Assembly: GCF_001612825.1 (NCBI RefSeq)
Contig: NZ_BDBE01000027.1
Span: 1-64,000, forward strand
Reading direction: 5' to 3'
Origin: Nocardia caishijiensis NBRC 108228
Lineage (GTDB): Bacteria; Actinomycetota; Actinomycetes; Mycobacteriales; Mycobacteriaceae
Length of the DNA stretch: 64,000 nucleotides
In this document: piece after piece, positions 25,034-33,202 of the stretch
How the letters are laid out: each line of letters begins with the position of its first letter
How positions within the stretch are numbered: position 1 is the first letter of the stretch
Notes under the pieces: model-generated
Databases searched by the model: none
Seen by the model: the letters and a program-made list of their open reading frames with translations, nothing else
What the model was told of the DNA's origin: nothing
Translations under genes and position numbers: made by a program

Positions 25034-25915
25034 ATGCCGAGCAGGACAAGCGCAACATCAGCCAAGGCCGTCCGGGCCGCGGGGAAGTCGTCTCCGTCCC
25101 GCAAACCGGGCAAGGGCAAACTCCCGGGCAAGAAGCGCGAGGTGCCCTGGGCCCTGCTCGGCGGCGGTGTGGCCATCGTCGCGTTGATCGGCCTGCTGGC
25201 CTACAGCCTGGTGCCCAAGTACCTGGATCAGGCCGCCATCCGGGAAGCGCAGACTGACCTGTCCGAATGGGCACCGAGCGAGCAGAACCAGGACCCGGCG
25301 GCCAAGATCGAGGGCGTCGTCAAGCAGGAGTACCCCGCGGCGCTGCACGTCGACGAGACCAAGCGGGTGGCCTACGACAAGTCGCCCGCCTATGGTGGCC
25401 CGCACGATGTGGCCTGGGCCAACTGCACCGGCACGGTGTACGCCAAGCCGATCCGCATGGAGAACGCGGTGCACTCGCTCGAGCACGGCGCGGTGTGGAT
25501 CGCCTACAACCCCGACAAGGTCGACGCGGCCGGGGTGGAGAAGCTGTCGAACTTCGTCAAGAACCGGCCCTACACGCTGATGTCGCCGTACCCGACCCTC
25601 GACACCCCCATCGCGCTGCAGTCGTGGGGCCACCAGTTGAAGCTGGACTCGGCCGACGACGCGCGCATCAAGCAGTTCATCTCCGCGCTGCGCACCAACC
25701 CGTACGCGCACCCGGAGGTCGGCGCCAGCTGCTCCAACCCGATCTTCGACGCCAACAACCCGCCGCCGTTCGATTCCTCGCCGTACGGTCCGGAAGCCGT
25801 CCCGATGGACGGCACCGGCGCCAACCAGGACCAGACCGAACTCGGCGGCCTCGGGTCGGGCATCCCGGGCCTGCCGAGCATCCCCATGCCGGGCGGCGCG
25901 CCCGCCGGTCAGTAA
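25034..25915 (+). CDS. DUF3105 membrane-anchored extracytoplasmic protein
   Basis: A 293-aa protein with a Lys/Arg-rich cytoplasmic N-terminus, one membrane helix (about residues 37-57) and an external domain containing the family stretch NAVHSLEHGAVWIAYNP. The C-terminal tail is Gly/Pro-rich. Function unknown. An ATG at 24992 would add 14 residues; I prefer 25034 because it leaves a normal positively charged anchor. Its stop overlaps the start of the DUF305 gene by one base (TAATG), so the two are made together. Confidence 0.85.
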   Translation: MPSRTSATSAKAVRAAGKSSPSRKPGKGKLPGKKREVPWALLGGGVAIVALIGLLAYSLVPKYLDQAAIREAQTDLSEWAPSEQNQDPAAKIEGVVKQEYPAALHVDETKRVAYDKSPAYGGPHDVAWANCTGTVYAKPIRMENAVHSLEHGAVWIAYNPDKVDAAGVEKLSNFVKNRPYTLMSPYPTLDTPIALQSWGHQLKLDSADDARIKQFISALRTNPYAHPEVGASCSNPIFDANNPPPFDSSPYGPEAVPMDGTGANQDQTELGGLGSGIPGLPSIPMPGGAPAGQ

Positions 25916-26604
25916 TGAGCGAGAACACCGAGACACGCACCGGCGGGCGGCCCGCCGGTGCGGTGCTCGTGCTCGGCGCGATCGGCCTGCTCCTGCTCGG
26001 CGCGGTCGCGGGTGTGCTGCTGCGGATGCCTTTGGAGAAGGCCGAGTCGGCCGCGCCCGGCCCGGTCGACATCGGTTTCAACCAGGACATGTCGGTGCAC
26101 CACGCCCAGGCCGTCGACATGGCTGGCATCGCGCTGATCGGTTCGACCGACAACGATGTGCGCCGCCTGGCCTACGACATCATGACCACCCAGTCGAACC
26201 AGATCGGCCGGATGCAGGGCTGGTTGCAGCTGTGGGACGCGCCGAGCCAGAGCGTCGAGGGCTTCATGGGCTGGATGAGTGCCGACAGCGGTGGACACGG
26301 CCACGGCGCGGCGACCACCGCCGCCCACAGCGGCCCCGTGGCCGCGATGCCCGGGATGGCGACCGACGAGGAGATGACCGCCCTGCGCCAGGCCACCGGC
26401 CCCGCCCTGGACACGCTGTTCCTGCAACTGATGCTGCGCCACCACCAGGGCGGTGTCCCCATGCTCGACTACGCCGCCGAACAGGCCTCGACCACCGCCG
26501 TCCGCTCCCTCGCGGCCACCATGTCGAAAACCCAATCCGGCGAATCCACCCTGATGACCACCATGCTCACCGCCCGAGGCGCCACCCCCCTCCCCCTCGG
26601 TTGA
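25915..26604 (+). CDS. DUF305 family protein (predicted metal-binding, extracytoplasmic)
   Basis: 229 aa with an N-terminal membrane anchor (about 15-36). Two ferritin-like helical halves carry the family's His/Met pairs: NQDMSVHHAQAVDMA and LMLRHHQGGVPMLDYA, with a His/Met-rich linker between them (GGHGHGAA). DUF305 proteins are often linked to copper or other metals; a role in surface metal handling is inference. Co-translated with the upstream DUF3105 gene and followed by a strong terminator. Confidence 0.88.
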   Translation: MSENTETRTGGRPAGAVLVLGAIGLLLLGAVAGVLLRMPLEKAESAAPGPVDIGFNQDMSVHHAQAVDMAGIALIGSTDNDVRRLAYDIMTTQSNQIGRMQGWLQLWDAPSQSVEGFMGWMSADSGGHGHGAATTAAHSGPVAAMPGMATDEEMTALRQATGPALDTLFLQLMLRHHQGGVPMLDYAAEQASTTAVRSLAATMSKTQSGESTLMTTMLTARGATPLPLG

Positions 26605-26607
26605 CCC

Positions 26608-26650
26608 CGGTGCCGGACCGGGATCAACCGCCCGGTCCGGCACCGTTTTT
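26608..26650 (+). terminator. Rho-independent terminator after the DUF3105-DUF305 operon
   Basis: A perfect 15-bp GC-rich stem (26608-26622 with 26631-26645, loop 26623-26630) runs directly into TTTTT, four bases past the DUF305 stop. Confidence 0.93.
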
Positions 26651-26717
26651 GGCGCACCGCACCCGATGCGATACGCTGTCGCTGCCCGATCGCCCCACCG
26701 CGACCGGCACTATTCCC

Positions 26718-26790
26718 GCCCTCGTAGCTCAGGGGATAGAGCGTCTGCCTCCGGAGCAGAAGGCCGCAGGTTCGAATCCTGCCGAGGGCA
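26718..26790 (+). tRNA. tRNA-Arg (anticodon CCG)
   Basis: Full cloverleaf of 73 nt. Acceptor GCCCTCG pairs with CGAGGGC, discriminator A, no encoded CCA. The anticodon loop CTCCGGA on the TCTGC/GCAGA stem gives CCG, reading CGG. T arm is GCAGG-TTCGAAT-CCTGC. Confidence 0.96.
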
Positions 26791-26798
26791 CACACGAG

Positions 26799-26830
26799 AA
26801 GGCCCCCGACCACAGGTCGGGGGCCTTTCT
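26799..26830 (+). terminator. Terminator of the tRNA-Arg transcript
   Basis: A perfect 12-bp stem (26799-26810 with 26816-26827) with a 5-nt loop, followed by TCT, nine bases after the tRNA. Confidence 0.9.
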
Positions 26831-26972
26831 CATCGGTCTCCACCCCCGGCTTCAATGTCACGACCATCGGGCGTGCACGACCCTGCGATCACCGCTGTCT
26901 CCTGAACCGACCCGGCTATCGAGCACCGGAATCGGCAGGATACGGTGAGTGGTAAGCATCACACTGAGTTCG

Positions 26973-26999
26973 AGGCCCCGTCCGTTCGGTCGGGGTCTT
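26973..26999 (+). other. Hairpin upstream of the membrane protein gene
   Basis: AGGCCCCG and CGGGGTCTT arms around TCCGTTCGGT, followed by TTG, about 65 bp before the next start codon. It could be a leader hairpin or a terminator of upstream transcription. The rest of 26831-27064 shows nothing I can name. Confidence 0.4.
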
Positions 27000-27064
27000 G
27001 TCGTCGATCGGGCACGGTTCCACAGGTTTCGGGGTCTTCGACCCTGGTGACAGCAGGAGCGGGC

Positions 27065-27700
27065 ATGACTAATCCATCCGACGGGTTCGGGAATCAGCCC
27101 TACCCGGGGCAACCACAGCCGGGACAGCCTGAGGCTGGGCAACCGGGGGCGGGGCAACCGCAGCAGGGTTATCAACAGCCGGGATATCCAGGCGCTGGAG
27201 GGCCGCCACCCGGCGGGTTCGGGGCGCATGCGGGACCGCCGCCGAAGAAGAAGCGGACGGGGTTGTTCATCGGGTTGGGGGTGTTGGCACTGGTCGTGTT
27301 GGGGGTTCTGGCGGCGGGAGTGGTGTTGACCGTGCAGGGGCGCACACCGCTGTCCTCGGACGACAAGAAGATCGAAGTGGCGATCCGCGACTTCTACGAC
27401 ACCCTCGACTCCGACGGGTTCATCGCGGCTTCGGAACTGGCCTGCGCGGCCGACCGCGCCGAGATCGACAACCTCAGCCCGGAGCAGCGCAGACAGTTCG
27501 ACACCGCCACCGTGTCGGTACGCATCGATGACGTCCGCGACATCGTCGTCACCGGCGACAACGCCGAAGCCACGGTCGTCGGCCAGCTGACCCTCTCGGT
27601 CGAAGGCGAGGAGCCCGATACCGAGGACAGCACCGAGGAGCACCTCACCAAGGAAGACGGCACCTGGAAGATCTGCTCGGCCCCGGCCAACAAGCACTGA
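27065..27700 (+). CDS. Membrane-anchored protein with Pro/Gly/Gln-rich N-terminus and external NTF2-like domain
   Basis: 211 aa. Residues 1-60 are a low-complexity Gln-Pro-Gly repeat region (for example PGQPQPGQPEAGQPGAG). A KKKR stop-transfer signal and one membrane helix (about 65-87) follow. The external domain of about 120 residues resembles the DUF4878/NTF2-like group common in mycolata. Its C-terminal half ends in DGTWKIC. Function unknown. ATG at 27065 has AGGAGC six bases upstream. Confidence 0.8.
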   Translation: MTNPSDGFGNQPYPGQPQPGQPEAGQPGAGQPQQGYQQPGYPGAGGPPPGGFGAHAGPPPKKKRTGLFIGLGVLALVVLGVLAAGVVLTVQGRTPLSSDDKKIEVAIRDFYDTLDSDGFIAASELACAADRAEIDNLSPEQRRQFDTATVSVRIDDVRDIVVTGDNAEATVVGQLTLSVEGEEPDTEDSTEEHLTKEDGTWKICSAPANKH

Positions 27701-27765
27701 CATTGCGATCACCGTGATCGCAATCCTTGGCGCAGCCCGCCCGCCTCGGCATCATCAATGGCGAG

Positions 27766-27837
27766 GCGGGCGTGGCTGAGAGGTTTAGGCGACGGTCTGC
27801 AAAGCCGTTCACGTGGGTTCGATTCCCGCCGCTCGCT
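27766..27837 (+). tRNA. tRNA-Cys (anticodon GCA)
   Basis: Cloverleaf of 72 nt. Acceptor GCGGGCG pairs with CGCTCGC with one G-U; discriminator T. The anticodon loop CTGCAAA gives GCA. T arm is GTGGG-TTCGATT-CCCGC. No CCA is encoded. Confidence 0.93.
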
Positions 27838-27858
27838 CTATGGGGAACACGGCCCGGC

Positions 27859-27886
27859 TCGTGACATGATCGAAAACATGTCACGA
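27859..27886 (+). promoter_or_regulatory. Putative MarR operator overlapping the marR start codon
   Basis: TCGTGACATG (27859-27868) and CATGTCACGA (27877-27886) are perfect 10-bp inverted arms around an 8-bp centre. Both candidate ATG codons of the MarR gene lie inside the arms. A site in this place would give direct autorepression. Confidence 0.7.
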
Positions 27887-28417
27887 ACCGGACCGCTACC
27901 CCGAGACCCGATCGCCGAGGCGCACCGGCAATGGATCGAGCACGGCTGGAGTTCGGTCGCCGACGGCATGGCCCTGGTCACCTCCCTCGTGCGGGCCCAG
28001 CAGATCGTGATGGCCCGCGTCGACGAGGCACTCAAACCGACGGGGCTCACCTTCTCCCGCTACGAACTGCTGCAACTGCTCAGTTTCAGCCGCACCGGCG
28101 CCCTGCCCATGGCCAAAGCCAGTGCGCGCCTTCAGGTGCATCCGACCAGCGTCACCAACACCGTCGACCGGCTGGAAGCGGCCGGACTGGTCGTGCGCGT
28201 GCCGCATCCGAGCGACCGCCGTGCCACGCTCATCGAAATCACTTCCGCCGGAAGGAAATCCGTCGCCGAGGCGACCGAGGCACTCAACGCGCAGGTATTC
28301 GCCGAGCCTGGCCTGACCACCGACGACAGCAAACAACTCCTGGAACTGCTCGCCCGGTTCCGCCATGCCGCCGGGGATTTCGACGACGCGGCAAACCTCG
28401 CATTCCACGCGACCTGA
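27866..28417 (+). CDS. MarR family transcriptional regulator
   Basis: 183 aa with a winged-helix domain (about residues 35-135). Recognition helix region VHPTSVTNTVDRLEAAGLV and the wing PHPSDRRATLIEIT are typical of MarR. The start may be ATG 27866 or ATG 27878, both inside a palindrome; only 28 bp separate it from tRNA-Cys, so a leaderless transcript is possible. The ligand and targets are unknown. The next gene is the Hsp70-like protein, 67 bp downstream on the same strand. Confidence 0.92.
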   Translation: MIENMSRTGPLPRDPIAEAHRQWIEHGWSSVADGMALVTSLVRAQQIVMARVDEALKPTGLTFSRYELLQLLSFSRTGALPMAKASARLQVHPTSVTNTVDRLEAAGLVVRVPHPSDRRATLIEITSAGRKSVAEATEALNAQVFAEPGLTTDDSKQLLELLARFRHAAGDFDDAANLAFHAT

Positions 28418-28484
28418 GAACGCACTCGCGAATCGCGGGTCGACTCGCTTGGCAGGTCGCGCGAAAAGGTCCACCATGTAGCGC

Positions 28485-29522
28485 ATGGTGCTGGTCCTCG
28501 GGGTGTCGGCAGGAGCGGGTGGTGCCCGTGCCGTGCTCAACCACACCGACCAACCGCACCTGCCGCCGCTGGACCGGGTGCACATCCCCCGCCGCGCGGG
28601 CGCCTCGGTGGCAGAATCGGTGCTCGCGGCGATCCGCCGGATGCGGGTGGCGGCCATCGCCCGCGACGAATGCGTCACCGCCACCGTCGTCACCTGCCGC
28701 AACGAGGTGCACGGCGATGCCATCCGCGCGGCGGCCGGGCCGTCGGTGACCATCGTCGACGAACCCCTCGCCCAGCTGCGCTACCTGCGCTTCACCGGCC
28801 TGCTGCCCGCCACCGAATCGGTGATGCTCTACGACCTCGGCAGTTCCGGCCTCACCGTCACCCACGCCGACTGCCGCACCGACACCATCCTGGCCAGTCA
28901 GCGCAGCACGGTCCTCAGCGGCGACGGCTACGACGCACTGCTGCGCTGGCAACTGGCCAGAGGCGGCGTCGCGGCCGACCGCCGCACCACCCGCGACCAT
29001 CGTGAAATGCTCAGCCGCGCAAGGGTTGTCACCGCCACCGACGCCGACACCGGCGAACGCGCCGTGGTCACCCGCAGCGACCTGGCCGCCTTGTGCGAAG
29101 CGGGACTCCATCATTCGGCGTCGTTCGTGCGGCGGATGATCGACGACACCGGCGTGCGCCCCGGCGCGCTCGTCCTGCTCGGTGGCTGCCTCCGCAATCC
29201 GGCGCTGCGTCATGCCGTGGGCCGACTCGTCGACCTGCCGGTGGTGTACGACCCTGAGCCGGAATACGTTTCGGCGCGCGGGGCGGTACTGCTCGCCGCC
29301 AGGAAGCCCGCGCGCATGCGCATGCCACGACTGCGAGCGGGCGCGACGCCGGATTCGCGCGAACCCTCCGGCCCGGGGCGGCGCAAGTTCCTCGCCGCCG
29401 TCGCGGTGACCGCCACCCTCGGCGGCGCGGTCGCCGGGCTGCTCGGCACCGACGACCGGGCGGACGAGAAGAACCCGCCGACGCCCGCCCAGTTCATCGA
29501 CGGCTCGCTCCCCGCGAAATAA
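28485..29522 (+). CDS. Hsp70/actin-fold ATPase-like protein with C-terminal membrane anchor
   Basis: 345 aa. The N-terminus (MVLVLGVSAGAGGARAVL), the middle YDLGSSGLTVT and the later LLGGCLRNPAL match the two phosphate loops and adenosine motif of the Hsp70/actin ATPase fold. There is no substrate-binding domain; instead an RRKF-led membrane helix (about 296-316) is followed by a short external tail. Such truncated Hsp70-like membrane proteins are common in Nocardia and relatives but uncharacterised. Its stop directly abuts the stop of the convergent enoyl-CoA hydratase. Confidence 0.7.
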   Translation: MVLVLGVSAGAGGARAVLNHTDQPHLPPLDRVHIPRRAGASVAESVLAAIRRMRVAAIARDECVTATVVTCRNEVHGDAIRAAAGPSVTIVDEPLAQLRYLRFTGLLPATESVMLYDLGSSGLTVTHADCRTDTILASQRSTVLSGDGYDALLRWQLARGGVAADRRTTRDHREMLSRARVVTATDADTGERAVVTRSDLAALCEAGLHHSASFVRRMIDDTGVRPGALVLLGGCLRNPALRHAVGRLVDLPVVYDPEPEYVSARGAVLLAARKPARMRMPRLRAGATPDSREPSGPGRRKFLAAVAVTATLGGAVAGLLGTDDRADEKNPPTPAQFIDGSLPAK

Positions 29523-30317
29523 CTAGCTGTTGGTGAAGTTCGGGGCCCGCTTCTCGGTGAAGGCGGCCATGCCTTCCTTCTGATCGTCGGTCGCGAACAG
29601 CGAGTGGAACGCCCGGCGCTCGAACAGCAGGCCCTCGGCCTGGCTGGTCTCGAAGGACCGGTTCACCGCCGCCTTGGCGAGCATGGTGGCGGGCAACGAC
29701 ATGCTCGCGATGGTCTGGGCGGCCTCGAGCGCGGTGTCGAGCAGTTGGTCGGCGGGCACGACGCGCGAGACCAGTCCGGCCCGTTCGGCCTCCTCGACGC
29801 CCATGTTGCGGCCGGTGAGGATGAGGTCCATCGCCTTGGCCTTGCCGATGGCGCGGGTGAGCCGCTGCGAACCGCCCATGCCGGGGATGACGCCGAGCTT
29901 GATCTCGGGCTGACCGAACTTGGCGTTGTCGGCGGCGATCAGGATGTCGCACATCATCGCCACCTCACAGCCGCCGCCGAGCGCGTAGCCCGCGACGGCG
30001 GCGATGGTCGGCTTGCGGAAGTTCGCCAGGCGGTCCCAACCGGCGAAGGTGTCGGGCAGGAACATGTCCATGTAGGACTTGCTCGCCATCTCCTTGATGT
30101 CGGCACCGGCCGCGAACGCCTTTTCCGAACCGGTGAGGACGACGGCGCCGATCGAATCGTCACGCTCGAGTTCGTCGAGTGCGGCGATGATGTCCGCGAG
30201 CACCTGCGCATTGAGGGCGTTGAGGGCCTTGGGCCGGTTCAGCGTGATCCAGCCGACCCCGCCTTTGCCGTCGCTGCCGCCCTTGCGTTCCAACAGAATC
30301 GTCTCGAACTCGCTCAT
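29523..30317 (-). CDS. echA8: Enoyl-CoA hydratase (crotonase family)
   Basis: Hydrates 2-enoyl-CoA to 3-hydroxyacyl-CoA in fatty-acid and branched-chain degradation. 264 aa. Oxyanion-hole segments AGADI (70-74) and GYALGGG, and both catalytic glutamates (Glu118 in GGGCE, Glu138 in QPEIKLG), are present, so it should be an active hydratase. Mycobacterial EchA8 (Rv1070c) is the closest I recognise. It lies 36 bp downstream of the hydroxyisobutyryl-CoA hydrolase, as Rv1070c follows Rv1071c. Confidence 0.92.
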   Translation of the reverse strand: MSEFETILLERKGGSDGKGGVGWITLNRPKALNALNAQVLADIIAALDELERDDSIGAVVLTGSEKAFAAGADIKEMASKSYMDMFLPDTFAGWDRLANFRKPTIAAVAGYALGGGCEVAMMCDILIAADNAKFGQPEIKLGVIPGMGGSQRLTRAIGKAKAMDLILTGRNMGVEEAERAGLVSRVVPADQLLDTALEAAQTIASMSLPATMLAKAAVNRSFETSQAEGLLFERRAFHSLFATDDQKEGMAAFTEKRAPNFTNS

Positions 30318-30353
30318 GGTCTGCAGACGATACCGAGCGGCGGCGCGGCCGGA

Positions 30354-31424
30354 CTACACGGGCAAACCGAGTTCACGCTCACCGAGCGGGGCGAAATAGG
30401 CGTCGACCTGCGCGTCGGTGACCTCGGCCAGCGTCGCGGGCGACCAGCGTGGCGTGCGGTCCTTGTCGATCACCTGGGCGCGGATGCCCTCGGCCAGGTC
30501 GTGAGTGCTCAACGCGGCAACGGTGATCCGGAATTCGACATTCAGAGCGGCGGCGAGGCTGAGCCGACGGGCGTCGCGCAGGGCGCGCAGCGTCGCCTTC
30601 ACCGCGATCGGCGACTTGGCGAGGATGTCCTCGGCCGCCTTGGTCGCCTCGGGGAGGTCGGCGGCACGCAGGGCCGCGATGATCTCCTCGACCGTGTCGG
30701 CGCCGTAGCACTCGTCGATCCAGTCGCGATGGGTGGCGAGCTCGGATTCGGGTGCGGGCGTGGCGAATCGGGCGACGGCCACATCGGCGGGCGTGGTGCG
30801 CATGGCGTCGAGGAGGGCGGGCAGGTCGGCCGACGGCACGAAGGTGTCGGCGAACCCGGCGACGATCGCGTCACCCGCGCCCATGCGCGCGGTGGTGAGG
30901 GCGACGTGGGTGCCCAACTCGCCGGGCGTGTGCGAGAGCAGGTAGGTGCCGCCCACATCCGGGACGAAACCGATGCCCGCCTCCGGCATGCCGATCTGGG
31001 AGCGCTCGGTGACGATGCGGTGGCTGCCGTGCGCCGAGACGCCGACCCCACCGCCCATCACGATGCCGTCCATGATCGCCACATACGGTTTGGGGTAGCT
31101 GTCGATCAGTTCGTTGAGCAGGTATTCGTCGCGCCAGAACGCGGCGGCCGCGGTGTCGAGCGGGGCGGGCGCCTCGGGACCGCCGTCGTTGATCGCCTTG
31201 GCGTCGCGATGGATGGCGACGATGTCGCCGCCCGCGCACAGCCCTCGCTCACCCGCGCCGACGATGGCGACGGTCGCGACGGCCGGGTCGTCCGCCCAGG
31301 CACGCAGGGTGTCGGTGACGGCCAGGCTCATCGCGTGGTTGAGCGCGTTGATGGCCCTCGGCCGGTTCAGCGTGATCAGACCGAGTCGGCCGCGAACTTC
31401 GAACAACACTTCGGCTTCACCCAT
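30354..31424 (-). CDS. 3-hydroxyisobutyryl-CoA hydrolase (crotonase superfamily)
   Basis: Releases CoA from 3-hydroxyisobutyryl-CoA in valine catabolism. 356 aa, longer than hydratases as expected for this subgroup. GLCAGGDI (61-68) and the hydrolase signature MPEAGIGFVPDVGG (146-159), with Glu148 and Asp156, separate it from simple hydratases. ATG at 31424 follows the family start. It corresponds to Rv1071c (annotated echA9 in mycobacteria) and is probably co-transcribed with the hydratase gene. Confidence 0.9.
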   Translation of the reverse strand: MGEAEVLFEVRGRLGLITLNRPRAINALNHAMSLAVTDTLRAWADDPAVATVAIVGAGERGLCAGGDIVAIHRDAKAINDGGPEAPAPLDTAAAAFWRDEYLLNELIDSYPKPYVAIMDGIVMGGGVGVSAHGSHRIVTERSQIGMPEAGIGFVPDVGGTYLLSHTPGELGTHVALTTARMGAGDAIVAGFADTFVPSADLPALLDAMRTTPADVAVARFATPAPESELATHRDWIDECYGADTVEEIIAALRAADLPEATKAAEDILAKSPIAVKATLRALRDARRLSLAAALNVEFRITVAALSTHDLAEGIRAQVIDKDRTPRWSPATLAEVTDAQVDAYFAPLGERELGLPV

Positions 31425-31517
31425 GGCGTCACCATAAAGTCGGATGTCCGAGCGGCTGCGGCCGCGAGGTGCGAGTTGTGACCCATTCCACGGCGCTGTG
31501 TGGGGCAGAATCGGCGC

Positions 31518-32063
31518 ATGGGCACCGACAACTTCGCACGGATATCCCGGCTGCGCGCACTGATCGATCATGCGAACACCGGTGCGGGCGAACGCGCCAC
31601 CGCCCAGCGCATGCTCGACCGATTGCTGCGGAAAACGGGCGCCGCCAACACTTCTCGCGCTGCCGACCGAGTCTACGGAGAACGCCACCATCGGCCGGGC
31701 AGGCACGCGACCACCGCCGCGATCGTTGAGTCGGTGCGCGAGGACATCTCCTTCGCCCGTACCTTCGCCCCCGGTGCGCCCGGCGAGGTGATCGTGCACA
31801 GCCCGCTGGCCGCGGCACCGGCCGAACTGACGGTCGCGGTGAGCACCCCCTTCGCCGATCAGATCGTCGTCACGATCGACGACATCCCGCCGCAGTGGGG
31901 CTGGGAATCCGACGAGTTCGACCGCGTCGTCGCCACCCGTGACCTGCGCGCGCTGGCCGACGAACTGGCCGAGATCATCGACGCCTACAACCACTACGGC
32001 CCCGATGTTGGCCCCCGCTTCTTTCGCACGATCCGCGCCCAGCAGACGACCCTCATCCGCTGA
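31518..32063 (+). CDS. Hypothetical protein, DUF2786-like N-terminus
   Basis: 181 aa, soluble, no membrane segment. The N-terminal helix ARISRLRALIDHANTGAG with ATAQRMLDRLLRK recalls the DUF2786 helical module seen in phage and bacterial proteins, but the rest is not recognised. The C-terminal half is acidic and contains PPQWGWESDEFD. The ATG at 31518 is preferred to one at 31500, with weak evidence. Divergent from the hydrolase gene with under 100 bp between. Confidence 0.65.
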   Translation: MGTDNFARISRLRALIDHANTGAGERATAQRMLDRLLRKTGAANTSRAADRVYGERHHRPGRHATTAAIVESVREDISFARTFAPGAPGEVIVHSPLAAAPAELTVAVSTPFADQIVVTIDDIPPQWGWESDEFDRVVATRDLRALADELAEIIDAYNHYGPDVGPRFFRTIRAQQTTLIR

Positions 32064-32069
32064 TCCGGT

Positions 32070-33029
32070 TCAGCGTGGCGGTCCCGAACCGGAGAGCAGG
32101 ACGACCAGCCCGACAGTGAGGATGACGGCCCCGACGGCCAGGACGATGCTGGCGACGGCGGGTCCGCCTGTCGTGTTGTCGGCGACCACCTGGCCGACGC
32201 CGAGCGCGACGCACGTCGCACCCCCGACGACGAGGACCGGTTCGCGCCGCAGCAGGTAGGCGCCGAGACAGAGCACGCCGAGCAGAACGGTGAGCGCCGG
32301 GCGCCACAGCGATTCGCCGAGTGTCACCGATTGGGCGCCGACCAGCGCGATCAGTCCGCCCAGCAGGAATCCGGCCCAGTCCACGACGAGGCGCCGCGCC
32401 CATGCGAGCCCGAACCAGACGGCACCGAAGGCCATGAGCGCGACGCCCTGCCACAACGCGCGATGTGTCTCGGCGGTGAGCTCGGCGATCGTGGCGACCC
32501 CGAAACCGGCGACGGCGATCATGCCGAGCAAGCTCGGCACCATGAGATAGCCGAGGATCGCCACCAGTAGGCCCGCGAGCACGGCGGCGATCTCGGCATC
32601 GTCGCCACGTTCGCCGAAGGCGGTGGCCACCACGGCACTGGTGGCCCCGGCCGCGAGCAGGAGCAGTGCCGCCGCGAGCCTGGTCCGCACCGCCGACGCG
32701 AGGGGAACCCGACGGAACACCCCGGCCCGTCCACCGGCCAGCACGACGGCACCGCCGAGGGAACACCCCGCCACGGCGGCGAGCAACACCACCCGCCCGG
32801 AATCGGCGATATCGCTCCACGCGCGGTCGAGGAACAACCCGAGTCCCGCGGCGACCAGCCCCGCACCGAGATAGGCGACGATCTCGGCGACCACCCGGAT
32901 CGCCGGGGCACGCCGCGCCCGGTCCTGTTCCTCGACGGCCCGCAGCACAGCATCGCGTTGGTCACCACTGATCACCCCACCCGCGACCAGCCGCTCCAAC
33001 GCCACCCGCACCCGGTGTTCGCGAACCAT
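32070..33029 (-). CDS. DUF2157-type polytopic membrane protein
   Basis: 319 aa. A short charged N-terminal region (LERLVAGGVISGDQRDAVL) matches the DUF2157 opening and is followed by about ten hydrophobic segments. Function unknown. ATG at 33029 starts the domain; the frame continues upstream to 33188 without support. Convergent with the gene ending at 32063, with a 6-bp gap in which CGCTGA and TCAGCG can pair. Confidence 0.8.
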   Translation of the reverse strand: MVREHRVRVALERLVAGGVISGDQRDAVLRAVEEQDRARRAPAIRVVAEIVAYLGAGLVAAGLGLFLDRAWSDIADSGRVVLLAAVAGCSLGGAVVLAGGRAGVFRRVPLASAVRTRLAAALLLLAAGATSAVVATAFGERGDDAEIAAVLAGLLVAILGYLMVPSLLGMIAVAGFGVATIAELTAETHRALWQGVALMAFGAVWFGLAWARRLVVDWAGFLLGGLIALVGAQSVTLGESLWRPALTVLLGVLCLGAYLLRREPVLVVGGATCVALGVGQVVADNTTGGPAVASIVLAVGAVILTVGLVVLLSGSGPPR

Positions 33030-33167
33030 CCGTCGAGTATGTCGACCCGCACGGCGATCCACCCTCGAACACGAACTCCCGCACCCGAAACCGCTCATGT
33101 CGTGATCGACGGTCGGCGCGGCCCCTTCCCCAGTGACGCCGTTCACAGTACGATTAGTTTGATGTCC

Positions 33168-33184
33168 TAGTATCGGGCGTACTA
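33168..33184 (+). promoter_or_regulatory. Small palindrome in the icmF upstream region
   Basis: TAGTA-N7-TACTA lies 19 bp before the icmF start in an AT-rich stretch. TAGTAT could serve as a -10 element. It may be a regulator site; support is weak. Confidence 0.35.
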
Positions 33185-33202
33185 TCAATGGCGGAGGAAG
33201 TC

